Part shown: positions 49,166 through 61,100 of the stretch, piece by piece
How the letters are laid out: each line of letters starts with the position of its first letter
Position numbering within the stretch: the first letter of the stretch is position 1
Assembly (NCBI RefSeq): GCF_000327385.1
Contig: NW_008708400.1
Span: forward strand, 2,490,742 to 2,554,741
Origin: Lottia gigantea
Taxonomy: Eukaryota; Mollusca; Gastropoda; Lottiidae
Length of the DNA stretch: 64,000 nt
Direction: 5' to 3'
Program-made: the position numbers and the translations under genes
Notes under the pieces: model-generated
The model's input: the letters and a program-made list of their open reading frames with translations, nothing else
The model's database searches: none
What the model was told of the DNA's origin: nothing

Positions 49166-52100
49166 CTACGAAGCTACATTAGCTTTACAAACGATATGAG
49201 CGTTAGTTTTGGAACACTTTTTGTTTTTCCATTGACCATTGGATAAAAGACGACTGCATTCTCCATTGGATGCTACTGCATCAACACCCTGGCCCTTTGC
49301 CCAGTTGGTGTAAGTTACTGCAGAACCATCTGACCAATTAAACTTGTTCTGGCTGCTGTTATATTTCAATCCTAAAATAACAAAATATTTTACTAATATA
49401 AATAGTAACAGAAACGTTCTGTCATGCTATAGCACCAAATCTAATGTAATGGTACTAAATATGATAATATTTGATATACACTTCCCGATAACTCTAATGC
49501 ATCGTTCATACATCGATTGGTATACACATTTTCAGATACAGTTCCTGGTTCCTGGCATATCAGCTCGTTTTCAAGAAATACTAAAACCCCTGACCAATGG
49601 CTATTCATCATTCTGGCCACAATCTTTTGTAATCAGATGTTGTTATGTTCAAACAATGAAATGAACTGAGTTGAAGTTTTACGGTTGTTCATTTAAAGAC
49701 AAATGCTTTGTTGATATCTTTCTGTATATATCCAAGTAATCGAAAATACTAATTAATCCCAACCACACAACTTCGCTATCCGACGAATTCAGAAGTAAAA
49801 TATTTTGGAAATCTTTTATAACGCTATTACTGACCATACGATCGGTGGAAACTTATTAATTGGCAGAAATGATTAGTGACGTCAATATTAATTGAAAATG
49901 AATTCATAATATCTATAACAAGTTTAGAACATGTCTTGTTGCTCTAAGCTGATATTGCTACGGTTACAAAAACTTCCATACCTTGTATGAAAACACATGA
50001 TTTGTGATATTAGCAATAGCAATTTCGTGCCTTTTAGTGCATTTGGATGGTGACTGTTAAAAACTAATGTAATGTTTAAACTTACCCAGGAAAACTGAAG
50101 GTGATTTCGAGCTGACCTCCTTCACCAATGTTAAAACATCAGAGTTCTCTTGCTCCGACTCAATACTAACCAACGATGTGGAATCGCTAAAGAAAAGAAA
50201 ATGGGTGAGTAGTAGATTCGGTAAATTTCTACGGTAAGCTGTGGACATTATTACTGATTATGAAATGAAGGGCACCATGTGGGCTAATGAAGACAGGCAA
50301 CGCCGTGCAGGGTGCAATGAGGAATATTTTGCCAGGACAGCGGTCATAGCCTTCTCTTTTTCGATTTACAACTGTCGAGGAATCTTTAACGTGCACAGCC
50401 CGTTATTGTCCCATCCGAACGACTAGAAGCTTTTTTCCACGTCAGTCCCTCTTGCCTGCATCACTGACAGGGGGAAACCGGGTTGAAAAATCCGACGGTT
50501 TTAACTCGACCATTGCCAGGATTGGACCTTGGATTTTTAGGTTGCGAGCGAGCGTTTTACTCACTAAGCCACCCTATTACTGATTAGATTAACCAAGGTA
50601 TGATTTACTCCCGAAAATGCCGCACGTGTCCCTTTAAAGAACTAATCGGGTCAATTTTGAGACTAATTAGACTAATATTTTAATAACTAATAAGTTAATA
50701 GTCACACCTATATTACCGCCATTTTTCATTATGGATATTCTTGGCAAAATGCCAGTAGACCTACCACTTACTCGAAATAAAAAGATTACGTGACCTTAAA
50801 AATAAAAGGGGCGTATAATTGAATGTAGATTGATATAGGTATATTATCACATACAAGGACGGTTTTATCAACGTTTAAGGTAAGATCTTTTCCAGTGAAA
50901 ATAAGTTTTTTTTTATTGAATACTAATTCTTAAACAACTTTATCAGACAACAGTTGTGTTCTCAAGTACACAAGACAGGTTCATAACAACGAACTTGGAA
51001 CTTGGGTCATGTATTCATGTAACAGAAAACTGGCAACTCAGTTAGAATTGAAGGTAAAGGGCATGAAATGATTCCAAATCACATAATTTTGATTAAAATT
51101 TATAATTTAGTAATCACATGATTGTTTATAATAAGATCTTTTTTGTTACTCGCAAGGACATTTTGTAGAAAGATGTAAAAAGGCTGATCTCAAAATGAAG
51201 GCCCTATATAGAAAAAGAGCAAGGAATTTAAGGAAATATGAAAGTTTATATTGCTTTTTAATCGTGCTTATGTAATCTGAAATTTAAGAAATTCGATGTC
51301 AGATTAAATATTTGGCAAGGAAATATTAAGTCTAGCAACTCATTTCATAATTTTCATATTAAATAAGCACTCGTTTAAGATCCTCTATTGATAAACTATC
51401 TGCTAAAATTGAATCTATTGGTATAGCAATAACTGAGATGACTATATCACTTTTAAACTAGATTGATATCGGACATTATCTGACACTTTTGATGTTTCAG
51501 TATGGAGGTTCCATATTGGATAGTGCAGTTGTCACCAATTGTAATATATTTCTGTTTATTTCTCTGTTTTGGAAGTTTGAAGGAATGCATAACAAACAGA
51601 CGGCGGGAACATAAGCTCTATTTCCCATTCCTAATCTATGCTGCATGTTTCTTGGTTGCCAATTATATACTAGAAGGCTACAAATGGTATTACAGGTTAC
51701 TATTCTTATGTTTGCCATTTGTCGCAACTTTGACTGTTCCGAAAGAATTGGGTGTTTTGGAAGAAGATTGGCGTGGGATTTTAATATCTATCTTTGTATT
51801 TGGAATAATGTCGATATTTGACGAAATAAAATAACCCTTTTTCTAGTAATTTTATGACGGATATATCCTTGTATTGAGATCTTTACAATTTGTCTCCATA
51901 TACATTGTTTTTCTTTGAGGAGCATAGATTTGTTTGTTTATTACTAGGACTACCATGTAAACCTTACCTGTCCTCTATCATAAATAATGTCACTGGTTAT
52001 TTTGTCTATATCCTACTTATAGTATTGTTATAATGTATTTACATAATATATTATGTATATATAATAAAAGAGATTTGCATTAGTTAAATATACATGTTAA

Positions 52101-55100
52101 ATAATACATGTATTGAAATTCATAATCAATTGCGATCTAATTAGTTATTGTTTATAATATAATGCCAATAAACCATGCCAAATGTTGTTTAAAGAGTTAC
52201 TTTTTTTCATGCATTTCGCTCTTTCAAATTCAACCCCATTTTCATATCAGCTGCCCTGGTGAAGTAAGCGACAATTGGTCAACAGGAGATGAGCTCTCTA
52301 CATATCTACCCACATATTGTTTAATAACGAGCACTGGACAATTGCCCGTCAAGAACCAAGGTACTATCTTACGTATTGTGAGTTTTGATAATGTTACATA
52401 AAATGTATGGAGGTCCATGGCTGCCACTTATAAATTTTGCAAATTTATCCAATATACATAGTAAGGTTAAGCTCAACAATGTTGTTTCATTTTAGGACAC
52501 ATCAATAATTACTGTAGCGAATGTCGCTTGCCAGGCAAATTTCAAAACCGCCAAAATACTGCTCCCTGGTAAATTGATTAGAATAGATAAGAAAATAACA
52601 AAAATCTACAGGAGAAGAAAAAGGACAGAGGGGATCTGGAAATGGAAGACGCTTTGACTGTCGTAGTTTCTGTGGGCAGGACCATTAAAAGGGCAGGTTC
52701 GCCATCCGTTCGACCAATCGTACTCTAGTCTCAGAAACGGGATTTAGTTTAGCTCATCTAATCAGTAACAGTGTTTTCCATCGAAATTCAGCTAAATATT
52801 ACGCGACTATCTATGTAAGAAGCTTATCTTGAAATGTATTACCTTTTACACAGTGTCTGTGCCTTACTGAAATCTGGTTCAACTACGCCAGTGTAAAGAT
52901 AACAATGGTCTCCATATCTTCGCCAGCCTGTAAATTATCAACAGTTTATATTTCAGTCTATATGGACAGGCGTTTAAGCTTCTGAACAGCCTGAACTACG
53001 TGAGCAAACCATTGCTACGAATTAGACTAAGGTGCGGGGTCCGATCAAATAGTACTATAGGTCTACATATTTTGAAGGTAAAAATAGAGATTTTCTATAG
53101 ATTACTCTGCTGGAAATGGCGTCTACGATCGACCATTTCTTAACAATTAACAGCCCTTTAGCAAAATCGCCTTCAACTAGAAGGGACTCCAAGCAATTTT
53201 TCTAATCAGAACAGTAATTGACAAGAACTTCAATAATTTGAAAGATTCAATTTATAGGATTACGTCCCTTCGTCTGCTGGAGTTAATTCCCGTGGATATT
53301 CAATATTCAACTCACCTGTTGTGCATGGTTTTGCAGCACTCAAGGTATCTAAAATTGGAATAAAAAATAAAAGAAGACTGTCCGCTAACGTAAGCAGACA
53401 TATCATAAATGTAGGAGCCACAACCAACCACTCTTTACTGGATGGAAGGTGACTTTTGTGTCCTTTCGATGCCTTTTGTCCCGCTACTAAAATGTTCTGT
53501 CGGTGACTTGAACAACAAACGATAATATAAAAGAAAGTAAAACGGCCACCTTTGATTGAGTTTTCAACTCAGGGGAAATAACCATATTATTCTAAAACTT
53601 GTTTAATCCCGTGTTATTTTCATAGCCCAAAACACAATTCAGTCCGAAGATAAGTTGCGAGTATATCCTTGACCTTATACACTAAGAGTATCAAATTTTA
53701 GCTCACCTAATAAACACACGACTCCATGTTGTGTATTACTACTAAAGTCTTTCTGGTAAAACATTTGATTGTAAACCAATGCTGAAAAAATCGTTCAACA
53801 TTAAAAATTTAGCTGAACTAGTGTTGTCCGCGCAGTTAGGACACCTAATTGATAAATAGCTTGTGGCCGTGGTAGACCTCTATAAGACAGTGGCGTTTCT
53901 ACTAGCAAGATAAAAAAGGCCGGTTTGGCTTTGCTAACAACAACAACGACCATTCCACGCGAGAGCATTTCAACTTGATATTCACTATCTTATTTTTGAC
54001 TCAAAGCATTCCGAGATCCTTACCATAAATTCTACTTGACCCTTCCTTCTTTTTATTGACCCAATAATCCATCGGACTGCCATATCGTATAATATGTTCG
54101 CGGATTTCATTCTGTAAAGATATTATACAAAAGGGCTGTGAACATTCTAACCACAGAAACACTGTCATATACTTGCACCTAGACCGAAACATCTGTCTCT
54201 CTACTCTAGTCAACAACACTGTCAAAATATCCATCAGAGGCTGTAAGAGACGCAGATGCTTCGGACTAACTTGTACCATCTGCTAGCCAGTTTCGAAAGA
54301 TGACAGATATCAAAGAGCTCTGGAGTTCACAGCGCCAATCGTTTCGCGCTTTTTTAAAAGCATTACACCCTGGCCCGCCATACCGACTGGTTTGAACAAG
54401 AAGTGACATTTTCGCATATAATTATCATTGACACCAGAAATGTTTTAGCGAGGAAAGAGAAGACAATGTGAATCCCCCATTAAATATTTACAGATGTAAT
54501 TGTTTCTTTTGTTGTTCCAATATTTTACAACGAGTTTACCTCTGTAGCCGAATCTGGTACAGGTGCTAAAACACCAAACATTCTATAACAGTCATATTCA
54601 GCTTCACCAAAGCTTGATTTCTTGTCAAGTATAGCGTAACATTGATCTGAACCGCTCAACACTTTCCCAGCGTTTTTAACACCACATAGCTCTGAAAAAT
54701 ATACGCATGTTATTAGTACCCAAAGCAAGTAGCTACACAGGAATAAGAAGCCTGCAGTTTGACAAATTCCTGGTGAAATATTACAATTTTTCATGTCCTA
54801 TGTTTGGTTTTTTGATCGAGGAAGATCATGTGAAAGGCAGTCCAAAGGCAACTCTATATGAACAGTCATGGTATTTTCTCTTCTTCTTTTATAATTCAAA
54901 AGTAGTGGCGACGCCTTCGAAAAATTTGCATTACAGACCGCTAATATACAAAAATTCATGGACAACGGAAATATAGACCATTATTTTGGCTGTGAAAATA
55001 CATATATTGAAATAATACAATTATGGATAGATAATGGATCTATAACTTGTGCTTCTAATATGCCACTGAATGGTTATATCAAATATTGTTTTGTCGATTA

Positions 55101-58100
55101 CTGCTTTATATGGAAGAAAGGTAAAAAGTATCATTTGAAATATGTACCCACCTTCTGTACGAGGCGATGCCGACTGACTAACTTGACAGAGGTAAGGTAG
55201 CAAGTTAGTTCCAGACAATTCGCTCCATCTGTAATATTGCTGCGGTAATAAAGCTGAAAAGGATAAGCAGTTATGACGGATGTGCCAGGTAGGGTATATT
55301 TACTCTTCTAGACACCTGATATCACTTTTCATAATGAAATACTTACTCACTTATGATTGTTATACCTCTTCATGTGAAAATTTCATAAGCTGCTACCTGT
55401 GTTTTGCCAATATGTTGTTTCGGATTTAGGGTTTCGTTTTGTGGTTCCGACCGTTAGTACTTTGTTTAGTTACATTCATTGCCTCCTAAGAACAGTTCGC
55501 ATATTGGGAAGTTCGCAAAAATAGTCTTCTCTAAAAAAAAACTCACCAAAGAAATCCTCGGATGCTGATAATCCTGCATCTGCAGCAAAGTATCTGAAAT
55601 GTCCCTGGCTGGTACCGTCAGCATTCATGTAAGTACCCTCAATCTTAGCATCATTTAAACCAAACCATACAGTAGTATTGTAAGATTTTACATATGCTTC
55701 AACATTTTCCTGATTTAACCGAGAAAGATGAATAGATTGAATTCGGGTATCATTTTTAAATGAAGCCACGAAAATTAATTCAATGATCATCGGAAAAGCA
55801 TTTATCAATCGTAAGGTTTGGATATTAGACGTATTATCTACAATAATACACTAAAGGCGTGTGACAACATACGCGTTTTCAAGATAGTTTTGAATTCAAT
55901 GTCACTGTCTGATTCGTCCGCCATGTTGTCTTCCTCTCTTTAAAGTGTGTCTCAGCCTACATTCATGTGGACATATTACAACTCGGCATATTACGCTATG
56001 TCATTTTCAAGTGTAATATGACGCGTTTTACTCAGCGTTAAAAGGTTCATGATAACACAAGCCGTTAAAGATGGTTTTCCTAATATATTGGTGTCAAATT
56101 AAGCAAACAAATTGGTGATTCTAATGAAATATCATGTATTTTTATTCATATCATTATGTTCTTATTGCGTATAATTAAGAGTTTTAATCAATATTCCAGT
56201 AATCAATGATAAATGTCCATGTATGTACAATCTGAATAAACAAAAAGACTTTTTGACCTTTCTCGATCGGTTGCTCATCGAATTCTGCTGGTAATTCTCT
56301 TCTAATTTACCTAATTATGGACATGTGAGCGTCGGCACCACGTGGCGTTTTTTACAACACGTTTATTTGAACAAGGACCTATTGAAGTGCTCTGTAGGGT
56401 TTCTCGGCGTGATACGCGGCGTGAAAACAAACATAAAGACGTTTATGTGGACACATGCCTTTGGGTGATGACTTATTGCCATATTTCAATGATTCTTATA
56501 TTATCTTTGTAACGATTATTGGTTTACTTTAAGCATGACACATTCGTATCCAATAGCATATATGGACTCGGTCCAGTAAACGAATGTAGTCCGTGCTATT
56601 TTTAGAAATCCCTACCTTTAGGGGTTTTTGCATGCCTAATCTGACTAATTTTTGATTTGGAATTTGATGTCTGAAATTGCATTTTCGTTCAGATTTTGTG
56701 GAAGATTTATAGGATTTATAGGCATTCAAAGCTATCACAATGCAAAAGTTAAGCAATTTATTAATTTGATCCAACTTCCTTAAAGTGATTACACTACTTT
56801 AGATCACTTGCAAAAATATTAAAAAGTTTTAATTGATGTATATGATTGCACAAACCTCGTATGATGAAAATAGAATTTCACAAGACGAACCTTAACGTGA
56901 GAAATGACCTGGGTGAAAATGGATGCCTCACCTGAACACTTGAATTTGGTATGGAAGCCAAGTTTCCACCTAATAGCCTACACTGTTTTTCGGCTTCTAC
57001 ATAGGTTACTGCATCCGCTTTATAGATATAACATTTGCCTTCGATTAAAACACCTTCATTACCAGAACCACAGCTAGTCGAGATACTTATAGAACCTAGA
57101 ATGATATGCGTATTACAATCACTTGTCTCCGATTTCAATTTGTTAAATCTTTTTGGCGGGTGTGACGCCTGGCACGGTGTTCTTACTCTTCACACCTGAT
57201 ACCACTTTTCATTAGGAAATACTTCCTCTATGAATTGTTCACTAACTGCTACCAATGTATTGTCGATTTGAAAATGACAAATCGACATTTTTGCTGGTTA
57301 TTTTCTGCCAGAATCTCACCGAGCATACGTCGAAAATACTTACCAGCTCCCGTTTCATATACTCCATAAGCTGAATTTCCACCACAAATCTCTTCTTGAT
57401 TGCCTGTACAAGCTTTTCCACAAAACTTGGATGGTTGACCCTGGATATTGAAATCATTGCTGCATCTACAGGTACTGCCCAATGCAACTGTAGCATACTT
57501 GTTAGCCATATTAAAACATCGCGTTACACATAGATCAATGGTCATTGACTCCGTTAAAACTTGAGTTCGGCCAGCTGTAAGGTAAGCTGGGGATGTGGTG
57601 GCATAACATCCTCTGTATTCACGTGTTGGTTTCTCTGAAGCATAAAATTTATAGAGTCATGGTATGCCCATACTTTCAGAATACATTATTCTGCAGCCAC
57701 GTATGTGTTCTTTTACAAAGTCACTGCTTTTTTACATTCCGCCTTTCTTCACCTTACTAGCCTTGGATATTAAATGACCCATTATAGAAGTTACGTAAAA
57801 AATTTCATGGATGGTGTAGATCTATAGCAGAAAAACAAACACGAATTGGAACATCCAGATTTGAATTTTATCATATTGGAGCTTACCGTGGGCAGGTAAT
57901 GCCGGACAGGATGTGGGAAATTTTGGTACGGTTATAGACAGTTCTGATGGTGATGTTGCTCCATATCCCTACAATGAAATTGAATGTCGTCTCGATTCAA
58001 TAAAGGAAAGCAAATAATATTGAGGGATTGTTTTTGCCTCTAGTTTCGGAGACTCGTGAAGGAGAAAAACAGATCCTTCGAATATTGACATTGGGTGTAG

Positions 58101-61100
58101 ATAGATAAAGTAGCGTTTTTAGGAATCATTAGATGAGGGGGCAAAGTAAAAAGGGAGGGATATTTATTTACCTATGTTAAATCAACCTCTCCCTCGAAAC
58201 GCCACTGTATAGATTGTTAAATAGTTACTGCTATTAAGAAACTTCTGAATGACGCTAAGATTTAATGCTATCAAAAACAAATTTTCCCGAAGACTTCAAA
58301 ATATTTCCTCTAAAGCAACAGTCTTTATTTCAATTGATGAAACATTCTGTAGAGGTAACATTGAAAGTCATCTTGGTGATTCCATATAATGAGGTACTCA
58401 CCACAGTAGAGGCTCTAACACAAGGTGTGTTCGGTGGAACAATCGGTTCCTGAAAATGAACAGAATCACGTTTAAGAGCCTTCGATTACAATTAGGGTGG
58501 TTGACAAGAAACCAGTTACTATTGACAAACAACTAATCACTATTCAACAGAAGGTACTGGCACAGGGTAAGTCTTCGATAGAGTAATTAGAGTAGTTATC
58601 CACAGAATACTTGAGAATGTCATAATATTGATGTTTTATTACTGGAGACCTTCTTATGTTCATTTTCTTGTAAATTTTTAAAAGGTTGTGGTGTCGAACA
58701 AATAACTGGGGTTGTTCAGATAGATTGGTCTTTTGTGCAATGAGCATTGGTCGAACTTCTAGACTCTTACCCTTGTTGATTTGGATTTTTTATAAGCACC
58801 ATAAGCGTCACTTGTGCAGTCAGTTACAGCTGATCCTCCATCGTTTCTAGTTATTCTATACTCCGGACACTTATATCCTGGACATTCCTCATACCCCGTT
58901 CTTTGTAATCGCCCAACGAAACGAACAAAAAATAACCTATAAAATACAAATGTACATGTAATTGGAAAGTACCCAAACTGCATTGGTTCCACACCTTGGA
59001 TCGAATGGTTCGGATTATGGTTCGGTTGAATTAGTGTCTCTCTTCTTTGCTCGAAATATTTCCCCCTCTTATCATTTTGGAGAATGGAAGCTAATTATAC
59101 ACAAATCTGACGTCAGATCAACATTTCGAATTATTTCATATATTCTTAAATTAGTTTGTATAGGCAATGTATACCCAGTTTTCTTGTCCCAGAAATAAGC
59201 TCGGCCAGTTTCATCTTCTTCCAAAGCTTCTATTGACGATACACTTATTGGCGGATTTTTGTCGTCAATTTCTGGATAGGTAGCTCTAATTGTAAATGAG
59301 GTAGTTGATTTGGGGAAACATATACCAACTCTGATCCAGTTTCCACTGAAGAGACAAGATCCCACTATTCAATATTAGACATATCTTTGTTAATTATAAT
59401 CAGCCGATGACGATTTTACATAGCGACAGAATTGCTTTTTGACACAAACCGCTTTGTACAGCAGAATTTTGGCGTATTTCATTTGAGCAGTACTTGTAAC
59501 ATGGCCAAATTTACAAAAATAGAAATCTATAGGAATAGCTGATCACTGGATGAGCCATAAATGTTGAAGCGGACTGTTGCTGCTTGACGTTATCAGTGAG
59601 GAACATCACAGACATAAACATGACGGGAAGCAAATTTTGAGCAAAACTTGTCAATGAATTCTACGAATAAAACTTACTATTGTATGTTATTGGATCTAAT
59701 TTTAATACTAGTTGGATTGGTTCCATTAAAAACAGCTATATATGATTTATTCTGCATAGTCAAATACGTCAACCCTTTATCACCTATACCACAATGGAAA
59801 CAGAATTAATGCTTTTCAAATGTACATTTCTCCCTCGAATTGAATCTGGCTCTACCTACTCCTCCCACGTGATATATGGTTGGATATCGGAACATTTATA
59901 GGACCAGACATATATGAGTTTTTTATCATTTGTTTTTAAGCCAGCATTTTAAAAGCCAAGTTGACATAACTTCCGGTATCTATACAAAACTGAACCATTA
60001 GTGAGTTCATGAAGACATTATCGGATATTCTGTGATATTCATTGTAGAATATCCGGTTAAGTCTCGATGGACTCATTCCGCTTTTTATTATTACCAAACG
60101 TTGTGCCAAAAAAGAAAAAATGAAATGTTTAAAAATAGCGATCCAAGAAATGGATCAGAGTAATAGAAAGTGAAACTCTATGTCCGACCTAAACGTGCGA
60201 TATCCAATCCAATTATCACGTCCGAGGTATGGTTAATGAAATTGGTTCATCATATTTGGGCTCGGTATTTAAAGCTGTTAACTCATGAAAACTTTGCAAT
60301 AAATATTATTCCTTAAACCATATTTTTGCTGATCTTAATCACTATTAATGTAAAAGCAGGAATTTACTGGATATGAGAAATCGCTACAGCGCTATTAGCC
60401 CGACAAATCGGGCCTTACCCTTTCCTTGGACATGATATTCGGATGTGATATCAGCACCTACAAAAATATGGAATGAAAAAGTGTTCTATACACCCGATTT
60501 CAAAATAAAGAAGAAATAAATGTTAGTTCACAAAGTCAGTATATAAAAAAGTGTGGGCAAATCTACCTTTCAGAGCAAATGGGTTTTCAGGATCATCATC
60601 TCTCACCATGAACATAGGGTAGTCATCTTTCTTGTCTTTAAATACACCATCTGATCCTCTCAAATGAGTCTAAAACAATCCATAGTTCTCGAATATCAAG
60701 CAAATTTTGAATGAGACTTTTTTTTAAATCCAGTAAAGATCAATACCAACAGGTTTGACCAAGGACCAACTGGTAGAAAAGATCTTCGTAAACCTAAGTG
60801 TTGTCTTAACATGTTGTTTCTTTCTGTACACATCATGATTACCGAAAGTGGCAGTCATTGTGAGTGCACAACAATTTTAATTTGTAATCCAGGGTAGAAA
60901 CATTACGCGGCCGGCCAGTATATAGTTAAATGTTTTTGGGGGTGGGGTAGGGGGGGGGGGGGGGGTGGAGCTTGACTACGTGTCTGTTATGCGGCATTAA
61001 TAATCACACATACCTTAGAATACCAATGGGGACAAACCGACATTTGATACACCTGATCATAATAACAATCAGTGTCCATAAAGAATGGTGTATTTCTAAC

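Larger units (their letters stand above)
49166..52927 (-). other. C-type lectin-like domain 3 (C-terminal)
   Basis: Exons 52927-52843, 50186-50086 and 49371-49166: GWRRYGDHCYLYTG, FSKAQTLCKSDSTSLVSIES, SPSVFLGLKYNSSQNKFNWS, DGSAVTYTNWAKGQG, ECSRLLSNGQWKNKKCSK and AHIVCKANVAS, then the stop. All fold cysteines are present. The calcium-site triplet (EPN/QPD) is missing and WND is replaced by WKN, so canonical mannose- or galactose-type binding is not expected. Confidence 0.92.
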
